Shown here: one piece after another, positions 8,114 through 16,818 of the stretch
Numbering within the stretch: position 1 is the stretch's first letter
Layout of the letters: the number at the start of each line of letters is the position of its first letter
Made by a program: the position numbers and the translations under genes
Assembly: GCF_006788895.1 (NCBI RefSeq)
Contig: NZ_VFRA01000001.1
Location: 744,001-808,000 of the forward strand
Length of the DNA stretch: 64,000 nt
Origin: Rhodoglobus vestalii
GTDB lineage: Bacteria > Actinomycetota > Actinomycetes > Actinomycetales > Microbacteriaceae
Reading direction: 5' to 3'
The notes under the pieces: model-generated
Database searches by the model: none
The model's input: only the letters and a program-made list of their open reading frames with translations
Told to the model about the DNA's origin: nothing

Positions 8114-9445
8114 GTGAGCACATCAAGAGTATTCGCAGCCCGGTTGGTGGGCTGCTCGGTCTTCGACCCTAACGGCGACCGTGTCGGCAAGGTGCGCGAT
8201 GTGCTTGTCGTTGAGCGCGCAGATGACAGTCCCCGCGTGATCGGAATGATTGCCGAAGTTCCGGGCAAGCGTCATGTTTTTCTTTCCATCGGGCGCGTCA
8301 CGAGTATCGGTTCTGGCCAGATCATCACCACAGGGCTGTTAAACCTGCGCCGCTTTGAGCAGCGCGGTGGAGAGATTCGTGTGATGGCGGAGTTGTTGGG
8401 CCGCAAAGTTGCCCTTGCTGACGGGTCCGGCGAAGCCCAAATTGAAGACGTGGCTATTGAAGAGGTCGATATTGGCGAGTGGGAGATCAGCCAACTCTTC
8501 CTCCGCCGCCCCAAAACCACCGGGTCGCCGCTGTTCGGCAAGGGACCAACCGACTTCGCGGCATGGAATGAGATTAAACAGAATGTCCGCACCGGTGAGG
8601 CACAGTCGGCCACCCAACTGGCGGCAAGTTTTTCGGACCTGCTGCCCTCCGACCTTGCCAACGCCATGCTCGAGTTGCCCGAGCAGCGCATGATGGAAGT
8701 TGCTGAGGAACTCTCCGACGATCGCCTCGCCGATGTTCTTGAAGAAATGCCTGAAAAGGAGCAGGTTGACCTGCTCAACAAACTCGACGACAACCGCGCC
8801 GCCGACGTGCTCGACCAGATGCAACCGGATGACGCGGCCGACCTCATCGCCCACCTCAGCGATGAGCGCGGCGAAACTCTGCTTGATCTCATGGAGCCCG
8901 AAGAAGCCGAAGACGTTCGCTTTCTCCTCAGCTACGACTCCGACACCGCCGGTGGTCTGATGACGACCGAACCGATCATTGTGTCTGCCGACGCGACGGT
9001 CGCAGAGGGTCTCGCCCTCATCCGTCGTCACGAACTCGCACCGGCACTCGGCGCCGCAATCTGTGTCACGCTTCCTCCCTACGAACCGCCCACCGGTCGA
9101 CTGCTCGGCATGGTGCACTTTCAGCGGATGCTGCGCTACCCACCCAACGAACGCTTGGGTGCTCTGATCGATCAGTCTCTTGAACCGGTGCGCTCGTCAA
9201 CGACGGCCGCAGAAGTTTCGCGCATCCTTGCCAGCTACGACCTCGTTTCTGTGCCCGTGGTCGATGACAACCACCGACTACTCGGGGTGGTGACCATTGA
9301 CGACGTGCTTGATCATCTGCTTCCCGACGACTGGCGAAGTACCACCGACGAGTCGGCGAGTTTCGACGACACCTCTACGAGACCGCTCACCATCGTTCAG
9401 CAGAAAGCAATTCGCGCAGGGAGGTCACCCCGTGGCATCAGCTAA
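8114..9445 (+). CDS. PRC-barrel / MgtE-N / CBS protein without membrane domain
   Basis: 443 residues. Residues 1-~150 contain two PRC-barrel-like stretches (VFDPNGDRVGKVRDVLV and LLGRKVALADGSGEAQIEDVAI). Then comes the MgtE intracellular N domain of repeated helical hairpins (LPSDLANAMLELPEQRMMEVAEEL, split over several repeats of the same pattern) and a CBS pair (DSDTAGGLMTTEPIIVS onward; VPVVDDNHRLLGVVTIDDVLDHL). The transmembrane channel of true MgtE is absent, so this is probably a cytosolic magnesium or nucleotide sensor, not a transporter. The GTG at 8114 follows TAGGGT (8101-8106) by 7 bases, suggesting leaderless expression. Its end overlaps the next gene by 14 bases. Confidence 0.85.
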   Translation: MSTSRVFAARLVGCSVFDPNGDRVGKVRDVLVVERADDSPRVIGMIAEVPGKRHVFLSIGRVTSIGSGQIITTGLLNLRRFEQRGGEIRVMAELLGRKVALADGSGEAQIEDVAIEEVDIGEWEISQLFLRRPKTTGSPLFGKGPTDFAAWNEIKQNVRTGEAQSATQLAASFSDLLPSDLANAMLELPEQRMMEVAEELSDDRLADVLEEMPEKEQVDLLNKLDDNRAADVLDQMQPDDAADLIAHLSDERGETLLDLMEPEEAEDVRFLLSYDSDTAGGLMTTEPIIVSADATVAEGLALIRRHELAPALGAAICVTLPPYEPPTGRLLGMVHFQRMLRYPPNERLGALIDQSLEPVRSSTTAAEVSRILASYDLVSVPVVDDNHRLLGVVTIDDVLDHLLPDDWRSTTDESASFDDTSTRPLTIVQQKAIRAGRSPRGIS

Positions 9446-9968
9446 AAGATCAGCACGATCACAGCGAAACGAGTTGCGGCTCGACACTCCCAAGGGTCTT
9501 CGCAGCGGTTTCGGCATGTTTCAGCGCCGCGATCGCATGGGCCGCTACTCAGAAGCGTTCGCTCGAGGCATGGGGACCCCGTGGTTTCTGGTCGGACTAT
9601 CCGCCTTTGTTGGGGTGTGGTTGATTTACAACACCAGCGCACCGTTCGACGCCCAGTTTGACCCACGTGCCACCAACTTCACGTTGCTGACCCTAATTCT
9701 GTCACTGCAGGCGTCCTACGCAGCTCCCATGATCCTGCTCGCCCAAAACCGTCAAGATGACCGAGACCGCGTTCAGATCGAACAGGACCGCCAGCGCGCC
9801 GAGCGTAACCTCAATGACACCGAATATCTGGCCCGCGAGGTGGTTGCGTTGCGTTTGGCGATGACCGATCTGGCCAGCAAAGACTTTATTCGCGCCGAGC
9901 TTCGTGCCCTGCTCGAAGAGCTGGAAAAAGATGACCAGGCTGACGACGAGAACGTGGCGTCTTCGTGA
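9432..9968 (+). CDS. DUF1003 membrane protein
   Basis: 178 residues. After a basic N-terminus there are two transmembrane helices (about 55-72, FLVGLSAFVGVWLIYN, and 85-107, FTLLTLILSLQASYAAPMIL). A charged helix with coiled-coil character follows (QDDRDRVQIEQDRQRAERN). This is the DUF1003 pattern. The GTG start lies inside the end of the MgtE-N/CBS gene and is preceded by GGGAGG (9419-9424). Its TGA overlaps the GTG of mrp by 4 bases, so the three genes are translationally coupled. The conserved pairing with MgtE-N/CBS proteins suggests a link to cation homeostasis (inference). Confidence 0.85.
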   Translation: MASAKRSARSQRNELRLDTPKGLRSGFGMFQRRDRMGRYSEAFARGMGTPWFLVGLSAFVGVWLIYNTSAPFDAQFDPRATNFTLLTLILSLQASYAAPMILLAQNRQDDRDRVQIEQDRQRAERNLNDTEYLAREVVALRLAMTDLASKDFIRAELRALLEELEKDDQADDENVASS

Positions 9969-11092
9969 CCGCTGACAGCGCCATCGAGGCGGCGGTTCGG
10001 AGGTCGCTTTCCTCCGTGATCGACCCCGAGATTCGTCGACCGGTGACGGAGCTCGACATGATCTCTGAGGTCTCGGTTGATGATGCCGGTGCGGCATCCG
10101 TCGGTCTCACTTTGACGATTGTGGGATGCCCGGCCGCGACAACGATCGAACGCGATGTGCGTGAGGCTACCGCCCGTGTGCCCGGCATCACAGCGGTGAC
10201 GGTAGACGTGTCGATCATGTCTCGCGCCCAGCGCGATGCTCTCACCGAGAAGCTGCGCAAAGGGCGCCCAAAGACGATGCAGTTTGGGCCCGACTCGTTG
10301 ACCCAAATTGTGGCCGTGACCAGTGGCAAGGGTGGTGTGGGTAAGTCGACGCTCACCGCAAACCTTGCTGTTTCTCTCGCTCAGAGCGGTTTGCGGGTCG
10401 GCGTCATTGATGCCGATGTATTCGGTTTTTCGATCCCGGGGTTGCTGGGTCTTCACGGCACTAAGCCAACCCAGGTGGGCGAGATGATTTTGCCCCCCAT
10501 TGCCTACGACGTGAAGGTGATCTCGATCGGCATGTTCGTCGAGGAGAACACGGCCGTGTCATGGCGTGGGCCCATGCTGCACCGCACGATTCAGCAGTTC
10601 CTTACTGACGTATTCTTTGGTGACCTCGATGTGTTGCTACTCGACCTTCCGCCCGGCACGGGTGACGTAGCGATTTCGCTTGGCCAGTTGCTGCCGCACT
10701 CCGACGTCGTGGTCGTCACAACGCCGCAGTCGGCGGCCGCCGACGTTGCTGAGCGCAGCGGACTCGTTGCCCGCCAAACCGGTCAGCGGGTTATTGGTGT
10801 CATCGAGAATATGGCGGGGCTCCCCCAGGCCGATGGCAGTGTGCTGGAACTTTTTGGTTCCGGTGGCGGGGTGGATGCCGCAGCTAAACTCTCAACTCCA
10901 GAGGAGCCGGTCTCGGTGTTGGCGTCGATCCCGCTCAGTATTGCCCTGCGCGAGGGTGGCGATGTCGGGGTACCCGTGGTGATTGCGGCTCCAGCGGATC
11001 CGGCGGCTCAAGCAATCCATGCCCTGGCGGTGACTCTTCGGTCGCACAAGCGCAGCGTTGCTGGCCGCAAGTTGGGGTTGAGCACCAACTAG
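9965..11092 (+). CDS. mrp: Mrp/ApbC-type P-loop iron-sulfur carrier ATPase
   Basis: 375 residues: an N-terminal DUF59/MIP18 domain (1-~85, with SSVIDPEIRRPVTEL) and a SIMIBI ATPase domain with deviant Walker A (TSGKGGVGKST, 119-129), Walker B (LLLDLPPGTGD) and the NMAG loop. It is expected to load or transfer [4Fe-4S] clusters in the cytoplasm. The C-terminal CxxC of many Mrp proteins is absent here (the region reads GLPQADGSVLELFGSGGG), as in other actinobacterial homologues. It is the last gene of a three-gene overlapping operon and is followed by a hairpin. Confidence 0.92.
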   Translation: MTADSAIEAAVRRSLSSVIDPEIRRPVTELDMISEVSVDDAGAASVGLTLTIVGCPAATTIERDVREATARVPGITAVTVDVSIMSRAQRDALTEKLRKGRPKTMQFGPDSLTQIVAVTSGKGGVGKSTLTANLAVSLAQSGLRVGVIDADVFGFSIPGLLGLHGTKPTQVGEMILPPIAYDVKVISIGMFVEENTAVSWRGPMLHRTIQQFLTDVFFGDLDVLLLDLPPGTGDVAISLGQLLPHSDVVVVTTPQSAAADVAERSGLVARQTGQRVIGVIENMAGLPQADGSVLELFGSGGGVDAAAKLSTPEEPVSVLASIPLSIALREGGDVGVPVVIAAPADPAAQAIHALAVTLRSHKRSVAGRKLGLSTN

Positions 11093-11112
11093 CGTGCCCC
11101 GGTTAACGCAAA

Positions 11113-11142
11113 AACACCACAGCACGAGTGTGCTGCGGTGTT
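11113..11142. terminator. Hairpin after mrp, possible bidirectional terminator
   Basis: A stem of AACACCACAGCAC against GTGCTGCGGTGTT with a GAGT loop; 12 of 13 positions pair (one A-C mismatch). It lies 20 bases after the mrp stop and 21 bases before the end of the small convergent gene. There is no T-run on the plus strand; the minus strand reads T-rich after the stem (TTTTGCG). It may terminate both convergent transcripts. Confidence 0.5.
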
Positions 11143-11163
11143 GCGTGTACCGACGGGCGGTGG

Positions 11164-11286
11164 CTACGTCATTTGGTTGTAGCGGCGGGTGGGGATGCGA
11201 CGGTATCCGTCGGTTGCTACGGCGCGCAGGGTTGCGGCAATGCCGTATGCGGACAGGGCCCCAATGATGACGAGTTCGATGTTCAT
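11164..11286 (-). CDS. 40-residue membrane peptide opposite a LysR regulator
   Basis: A short frame from ATG 11286 to TAG 11164-11166. It encodes a hydrophobic N-terminal helix (about 2-20, IELVIIGALSAYGIAA) followed by a basic tail with YRRIPTRRYNQ, ending in MT. The hydrophobic-then-Arg/Tyr layout is that of a single-pass small membrane protein. It is divergent from the LysR gene, 71 bases apart, in a classic regulator-target arrangement. No homologue is nameable. A convincing Shine-Dalgarno is not obvious (GGAATATAGAC precedes the ATG). Confidence 0.6.
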   Translation of the reverse strand: MNIELVIIGALSAYGIAATLRAVATDGYRRIPTRRYNQMT

Positions 11287-11342
11287 GTCTATATTCCATC
11301 GTAATTGATCTGTTAGAACAAGATGATCTTTCTTAGCTGACT

Positions 11343-11359
11343 ATGTAGAATAACTACAT
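11343..11359. promoter_or_regulatory. Palindromic operator / -10 overlapping the LysR start
   Basis: ATGTAG-AATAA-CTACAT is a perfect 6-bp inverted repeat. It contains TAGAAT (11346-11351), which ends 6 bases before the LysR ATG at 11358, and the right arm includes the start codon itself. Binding of the LysR protein here would block its own leaderless promoter. The small-peptide promoter lies just upstream. Confidence 0.5.
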
Positions 11360-12272
11360 GGAAATACGGCGGCTCGAGCTACTGCGTGAACTGGCTGATC
11401 GCGGCAGCATCACCGCGGTCGCGAAAGCCACCATGCGCACGCCATCAGCAGTTTCGCAACAGCTCAAGATCCTCGAACGTGAGGCTGGCATCCCCCTCAC
11501 TGAGCGGGTCGGTCGAGGAATCGCCCTCACCTCCGCCGGGCGTGCCCTCGCCCAGACCGCGGCAGACGTAGCAACCGCAATTGAGAAGGCAGAAGCGCTC
11601 TGGAATGACTTTCGTGAGTCACCCCGAGGTGAGGTGACGATGACCATATTTCCCACGGGTGGGGAGATGCTGCTGCCCGGACTCTTTCACGCTGTCAACC
11701 ATTTGCCCGGGCTCATCCTCTCCTGCAACGATCAGGATTCCATCCTTGAGAATGTTGCCAACCTCACCGCCGACTACGACGTCGTTGTGTCCGACTCCCC
11801 GCACGTACTCCCGTCGTGGACCGAACGCGGGCTGGCTGTTGTTCCCCTCATGCGGGAGTCACTGGATGTCGCCCTACCCGAAGATCATCCCCTTGGCCGC
11901 AAGCCGGCGCTCACTCCCGCAGATCTCATCGATGAAACTTGGATCGGGGTACCCTCGGGACTCCCCTTCGATCGGATCCTTCGACGCATCGAAGCAGCCA
12001 ACGGTGCACCAGCCAAGATCGCGCAGCGGCTCACAGACAACAGCATTGTCGAGGCGGTGGTCGCCGCCGGCCACGGCATTGCGATTTTGCCACGCTTCAC
12101 TACCCGAGACCGCGAGAACGGTCTGGTTACGCGACCCCTCAAGGGCGTACCCTCTTCGCGGCTTATTTCCGCGCTGCTGCGCCCCGACCGCGCCGAACGT
12201 CCGTCAGTGCGCGCGGTGGTGAAAGCGCTCGTTGATGAGGCCAAACGTTTCGAGCTCGAACGCACGGCCTAG
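11358..12272 (+). CDS. LysR-family transcriptional regulator
   Basis: 304 residues: a winged helix-turn-helix (1-60, with ITAVAKATMRTPSAVSQQLKILEREAGIPL) and a periplasmic-binding-like effector domain (from about 88). The first residues (MEIRRLELLRELADRGS) are typical of the actinobacterial LysR subgroup. The effector is unknown. Its start overlaps a palindrome and a leaderless-type -10, suggesting negative autoregulation. The only divergent neighbour is the 40-residue membrane peptide. Downstream it meets the convergent decarboxylase gene after 20 bases, so that gene is not an obvious operon partner. Confidence 0.9.
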   Translation: MEIRRLELLRELADRGSITAVAKATMRTPSAVSQQLKILEREAGIPLTERVGRGIALTSAGRALAQTAADVATAIEKAEALWNDFRESPRGEVTMTIFPTGGEMLLPGLFHAVNHLPGLILSCNDQDSILENVANLTADYDVVVSDSPHVLPSWTERGLAVVPLMRESLDVALPEDHPLGRKPALTPADLIDETWIGVPSGLPFDRILRRIEAANGAPAKIAQRLTDNSIVEAVVAAGHGIAILPRFTTRDRENGLVTRPLKGVPSSRLISALLRPDRAERPSVRAVVKALVDEAKRFELERTA

Positions 12273-12292
12273 CAGAACGGTGTGCAAGCGGT

Positions 12293-13783
12293 TTAAGGCG
12301 TGGGTTCGACTAGCCGCGCGATGAGTTCAGTCAGCAGCCTCTCGGTCAGCGATGCCGGCAGCGCACCGATGAGAGCGAGCAGCGGCGCCATCCGTGCTGG
12401 CAGGCCCTCGCTGGCTTTCTCAAGGCCCATCATGGTCAGAATCGCTGCAGCCTCCTGAGCGCTCAACGGAGGAGCATCCGGGGCCAACAGCGCAGCACCA
12501 ACCTCGGACGGCAACGCGGCGAGCACAACCTCTGCCGACACTGCGGGCGTTCCGCGAACTTCGTCAGCGGCCAAGCGCAGGGCCGCACTCAGCTCGTCGA
12601 GCACACTCTCCGTCACCGGGGTAATAGTGAGGTGGGTCGTCGCGGGAAGTACGGTGCCATCACTCTGAGCCAAACTCGGCTGCAGTTGCAAAAGAAAACC
12701 ATGCGCGCGCACCTGATCAGCCCAGTGGTGCGCGTCAACCCGACGATCAGCCGGCACCGCCTCATCGGAGGCCACCGCAACGAGCGGACCCACCGGGTCA
12801 CCAACAACACGCAAGCCCTCAATCTCGGCGATGACATCACGCACCGCCCGTGTCGACCGGGCACACGACTGCGCAAGCTCGGCTAGCCCTCTAGTGCCGA
12901 GCGCCTGAATGATCGCCCACGCCGCCGCCAATGGGCCCGCAGATTTCGAGCCCAGAATTGTCGGATTCACGACCGGATAGCCCGGCCACTCGGTCGTGGC
13001 AAAAAATTGAGCACGCTGGCGGTCACGACCACGCTGCAACAGCACCGAGACCCCCTTAGGTGCATAACCAAACTTGTGCAGGTCGGCGCTGATGCTCGTC
13101 ACACCGAGCACCGCGAAGTTCCACGGCGCGACACCATCCCAGAACGGCAATACCCAGCCGCCAATACACGCATCGACATGGCAGGCGATGGACTGCTTGG
13201 CCGCAGCGGCAGCAACCTCGGCCACCGGGTCCATCGCCGCGTGCGGATAGCTGGGGGCAGACACCACCACCAGTGCAACATCATCACCGAAGCGCGCAAT
13301 CAGATCACTCGCGACAACGATCCCGTCAGCACCCACCGGCACCAGGTCAAGTTGGAGCCCAAAGTAGTGGGCAGCCTTATGGAACGCCGCATGCACCGTC
13401 ACCGGTGCGAGCAACCGCGGGGTGCCGGAACGGGCCGCGGAACCGACACCGCGCCACACGTCGCGCGCCGTCTTGACGGCCAGCAAACAACTTTCGGTGC
13501 CGCCGGTGGTTACGGTGCCCACAACATCCGAATCGCCACCGAGTAGGTCGCGCGCAAACTCGACCACTTCACGCTCCATGACAGCAACCGAGGTAAACGT
13601 CGTGGGGTCGAGACCATTCACCGGCTGCACCGCACGAATGGCGCTGGCAGCTAACTCGTCGAGCTCGGCAAGCCCAGAGTCGTACACATACGACAGCACT
13701 CGTCCACCATGAGTGGGAGCATCCGCAAGTCGCAGTTGCGCGAGACGTTCCAAGATGTCGGTGGGGTCGTGTTCGAAATTCAC
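12293..13783 (-). CDS. PLP-dependent group II decarboxylase-like enzyme
   Basis: 496 residues of fold-type I PLP enzyme, similar to the tyrosine/glutamate decarboxylase and sphingosine-phosphate lyase group. Visible motifs are TTGGTESCLLAVK (PLP phosphate), HAAFHKAAHYF (ring stacking), HVDACIGGWVLPF (Asp) and SADLHKFGYAPKG (Schiff-base Lys). The C-terminal ~90 residues are a helical extension. It probably decarboxylates or cleaves an amino-acid-like substrate in the cytoplasm. Its start overlaps the stop of the upstream GPH transporter gene by 4 bases. With the divergent semialdehyde dehydrogenase this suggests an amine/GABA-type pathway (inference). It also resembles aminotransferases annotated only as 'aspartate aminotransferase family'. 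Confidence 0.78.
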   Translation of the reverse strand: MNFEHDPTDILERLAQLRLADAPTHGGRVLSYVYDSGLAELDELAASAIRAVQPVNGLDPTTFTSVAVMEREVVEFARDLLGGDSDVVGTVTTGGTESCLLAVKTARDVWRGVGSAARSGTPRLLAPVTVHAAFHKAAHYFGLQLDLVPVGADGIVVASDLIARFGDDVALVVVSAPSYPHAAMDPVAEVAAAAAKQSIACHVDACIGGWVLPFWDGVAPWNFAVLGVTSISADLHKFGYAPKGVSVLLQRGRDRQRAQFFATTEWPGYPVVNPTILGSKSAGPLAAAWAIIQALGTRGLAELAQSCARSTRAVRDVIAEIEGLRVVGDPVGPLVAVASDEAVPADRRVDAHHWADQVRAHGFLLQLQPSLAQSDGTVLPATTHLTITPVTESVLDELSAALRLAADEVRGTPAVSAEVVLAALPSEVGAALLAPDAPPLSAQEAAAILTMMGLEKASEGLPARMAPLLALIGALPASLTERLLTELIARLVEPTP

Positions 13784-15183
13784 TTGCTCTCCTCAGTGCT
13801 GTGTGGTGCGTGACCGCCAACAGGGTCGGTGTCGGCGTGCGCGGTGTCGGCGTGCTCGATGTCATGTCGGCGAAGTGGATAGCGTGCGAACGTGAGCAGC
13901 GAGCCCCCGATAATCACCGCCGGCACAACGCTGAAGCTGATGATGATGCCCGCGATCGCCGAATCGGGCTGGGTTACCTCTTGATTGGCCACCGATTCGA
14001 GGTAGCCGGATGCCGCAAGCACGATAGTCAGCACAGTAGCGCCGAGCGCCATGCCGGTGGTTTCACCCGCCGTCCACACTCCCCCGAAGGTGCCCGCTGA
14101 CGCTTTCCGGTGGCGACGGGCGTCGTGTGAGATCACGTCGGGAAGCATCGACATGGGGAGGGCCTGCATTCCGGCGTAGCCGGCCCCGGCGAGCGCCACG
14201 GGAGCGTAAATCCATTCGCCGGGCCACCACAGTTGCAGCACGATCGACAGGGCGGCAATGCCGAAGAGGGATGAGGCCCACACGAATGCGCGTTCTTTGC
14301 CGATGCGGCGGGAGATCGCGGCCCAGACGGGTGCGAAAATCAGTGCGGGGCCGATGAGCGAGACGAAGAGAATTGCGACGCCGGCACCGAGCACCCAGGT
14401 GGCAACGTATTGGGCTCCGGCAAGCATCACGCCGGTGGCAAGTCCCTGCAGCAGGAAAGTCAGTAGTAGTGCTCGGAATGGCTGGCTGCGATTGAGCGCG
14501 GCAACTCCCACCCGATAGGTGTCAACGAGGGAGACACTGGGTGCCGTGGTCGCAGAGCCGGTCGGTGCAGAGAAAGACGAGATGATGAGCGAGACGCCGA
14601 TGAGGGCGGCAGCCGAGACGGCCATCACGAGGTAGCCGAGCCGTTCATCCGCAAAGGCATCACGAATTTCGGGTGCACCAGCCCCAAACAGCAGGATCGC
14701 AATGGTCAGCACAACAACGCGGGTGGCGAGCAATCGTGTGCGCTGGTCGTAGCTGCTCGTCAGCTCGGCAGGCAGGGCAATGTAGGGAACCTGAAACAGG
14801 CTGAATGCGGTCGCCGCAGCGACAAACGCCACAAACACCCAAATTCCCGAAGCGACCGGGCCAATTCCGGCGGGCACAGCAAAGGTCAGCGCAAAGAGCA
14901 CCGGTAGCACCACGGCACCCAGCAGCATCATCCGCCGCCGTGTGCCGCGGTGGGCAAGGCTGCGGTCACTTCTGGCGCCGATTACCGGATCGATCAGAAC
15001 GTCCCACACCTTAGCGAGCGTCACCAGAATTCCTGCCGCGAGCGCCGCAATTCCCAGGGTGTCGGTGAGGTAGTAGACCAGCACGAGGCCGGGCAGGGCA
15101 GCGAAACCTCCCGTGCCCAGCGAGCCAATGGCGTAAGTGGCGATAGTGGGTCGGGTCAGAGCTCTCGATCCTGCGGTCGTCAT
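13780..15183 (-). CDS. GPH-type (MFS_2) cation symporter
   Basis: 467 residues with about 12 transmembrane segments. It carries the GPH/MelB family hallmarks: an N-terminal GSLGTGGFAALPGLVLVYYLTDTLG and a cytoplasmic loop KVWDVLIDPVIGARSDRSLAHRGTRRR (given in pieces; WDxxxDPxxGxxxDR is the signature). Substrate may be a sugar, an organic acid or an amine; co-transcription with a PLP decarboxylase favours the latter. The ATG at 15183 is preferred over a GTG at 15207 because TAGGCT (revcomp 15191-15196) ends 7 bases before it. It is divergent from the succinate-semialdehyde dehydrogenase gene. Confidence 0.82.
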   Translation of the reverse strand: MTTAGSRALTRPTIATYAIGSLGTGGFAALPGLVLVYYLTDTLGIAALAAGILVTLAKVWDVLIDPVIGARSDRSLAHRGTRRRMMLLGAVVLPVLFALTFAVPAGIGPVASGIWVFVAFVAAATAFSLFQVPYIALPAELTSSYDQRTRLLATRVVVLTIAILLFGAGAPEIRDAFADERLGYLVMAVSAAALIGVSLIISSFSAPTGSATTAPSVSLVDTYRVGVAALNRSQPFRALLLTFLLQGLATGVMLAGAQYVATWVLGAGVAILFVSLIGPALIFAPVWAAISRRIGKERAFVWASSLFGIAALSIVLQLWWPGEWIYAPVALAGAGYAGMQALPMSMLPDVISHDARRHRKASAGTFGGVWTAGETTGMALGATVLTIVLAASGYLESVANQEVTQPDSAIAGIIISFSVVPAVIIGGSLLTFARYPLRRHDIEHADTAHADTDPVGGHAPHSTEESK

Positions 15184-15243
15184 CTTTGTGAGCCTAGCGC
15201 TACCCACAGCAGAAATTGTGACGCCCGGTCGTAGTGTTAACGT

Positions 15244-16806
15244 ATGTCACCTCTCACCGCCGCCACACTGATCGGGGCTCGACGCCGGGACGCACTCGTC
15301 GCACAGTTGAGCTGCACTACCGCCACGACTGCCACCGTCATCGCCCCCTTCACTGGGCAGCCACTGCACGAGCTGCCGCAGAGCTCTGTCGGCGATGTTG
15401 AGGAGGCGGCAGAATCTGCCCGGCTGGCGCAGCCTGCTTGGCGAGCTGCGGGCTTCGCTCATCGGCGCGCGGTGCTGCTGCGCGCCCACGATCTGCTGCT
15501 TGAGCGCCGAGAAGAGCTACTCGATCTGTTGCAAACCGAATCGGGCAAAAGCCGGGGCCACGCCTTCGAAGAGATCTTTCAAGCCGCATCCGTCACTCGC
15601 TACTACGCCGTATCCGCCCAGCGGGTTCTTGCCACTAAACGACGGCGCGCAGGTATTCCGCTGGTGTTGTCGACCCGGGTGAGTTACAGCCCCAAAAAAC
15701 TCATCGGGGTCGTCACCCCGTGGAACTACCCCATCGCGCTCGGCGCCATGGATATTGTGCCGGCGCTCGCCGCGGGCTCGGCCGTCATCCAAAAAATTGA
15801 CAATCAGGGGGCCCTCGCGATGCTTGCCACCCGCGAGGCCTACATTGACGCCGGCGTTCCGGCAGAGCTGTGGCCTATCGTCGCGGGCCCCGGCAACGAA
15901 GTGGGCAATGCTGTCGTCGACAGCTGTGACTACGTCTGCTTCACCGGCTCGACGCCCACCGGTACCAGCGTCGGCAAACGTGCCGCCGGCCGCCTCATCG
16001 GAGCTTCCCTCGAACTCGGCGGCAAGAACCCGCTCCTCGTTCTTGCTGACGCTAACCCGGCCACGGCTGCAGCGGATGCCGTCCACGCCTGCTTCGCCTC
16101 GATGGGCCAGTTGTGTGTCTCCATCGAACGCATCTACGTGCACGAGTCCATCGCCGAAGACTTCACCCGTGAGTTCGCCGCCCGAGTCGCCGACCTCACC
16201 CAGACCGCGGCCCTCGACTACTCCGGCGATGTCGGATCGCTGACGTCTGCCGCCCAACTGCAGCGGGTTCAAGCGCACGTCGACGACGCTCTAGCCAAGG
16301 GTGCGACACTGCTCGCAGGCGGTGCGGCTCGGCCCGAGATTGGACCCTACTTCTTTGCCCCCACCGTGCTCCACGGCGTCACCGAAGAGATGCAGTGCTT
16401 CGCCAATGAAACCTTCGGGCCCGTTGTCGCCATCACGGCGGTCGCGAGCGACACCGAAGCGATTGACCGCGCTAACAATACCGAATTCGGGTTGAACGCA
16501 TCCATCTTCAGTGGGTCTGTTGCGCGCGCTCGTCGCCTTGCCGATCTATTGGATGCCGGGAGCGTGAATATCAACGAGGGGTACCGTGGCAGCCTCTCCA
16601 GCGTCGATGCCCCCATGGGCGGCATGAAGAGTTCGGGTCTCGGCCGTCGTAGTGGTCCCGAGGGAATCTTGCGGTTCGTGCAGTCGCGCACCATTTCACA
16701 GTCGAATGGGATTATTCAGTTGCCGCGCACTGGCACACAGTTCGCCGCTATGGCTGGGCTCATGATCACGCTTCTGGGTGTGCTGAAGGTGCTTCGCCGA
16801 CGCTAA
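15244..16806 (+). CDS. Succinate-semialdehyde dehydrogenase, membrane-tailed
   Basis: 520 residues of aldehyde dehydrogenase. Motifs are VTPWNYPIALGAMDIVPALA, the catalytic Glu in ASLELGGKNP, the catalytic Cys in SMGQLCVSIER and NxxxFG (NETFGPV). Closest in appearance to actinobacterial GabD2-type enzymes, which oxidise succinic semialdehyde to succinate with NAD(P). The last ~25 residues are hydrophobic and end in a basic stub (MAGLMITLLGVLKVLRRR), suggesting a C-terminal membrane anchor. TAGTGT (15232-15237) ends 6 bases before the ATG; no Shine-Dalgarno is present. It is divergent from the GPH transporter/decarboxylase pair. Confidence 0.85.
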   Translation: MSPLTAATLIGARRRDALVAQLSCTTATTATVIAPFTGQPLHELPQSSVGDVEEAAESARLAQPAWRAAGFAHRRAVLLRAHDLLLERREELLDLLQTESGKSRGHAFEEIFQAASVTRYYAVSAQRVLATKRRRAGIPLVLSTRVSYSPKKLIGVVTPWNYPIALGAMDIVPALAAGSAVIQKIDNQGALAMLATREAYIDAGVPAELWPIVAGPGNEVGNAVVDSCDYVCFTGSTPTGTSVGKRAAGRLIGASLELGGKNPLLVLADANPATAAADAVHACFASMGQLCVSIERIYVHESIAEDFTREFAARVADLTQTAALDYSGDVGSLTSAAQLQRVQAHVDDALAKGATLLAGGAARPEIGPYFFAPTVLHGVTEEMQCFANETFGPVVAITAVASDTEAIDRANNTEFGLNASIFSGSVARARRLADLLDAGSVNINEGYRGSLSSVDAPMGGMKSSGLGRRSGPEGILRFVQSRTISQSNGIIQLPRTGTQFAAMAGLMITLLGVLKVLRRR

Positions 16807-16818
16807 CCCAAGCGAAGG

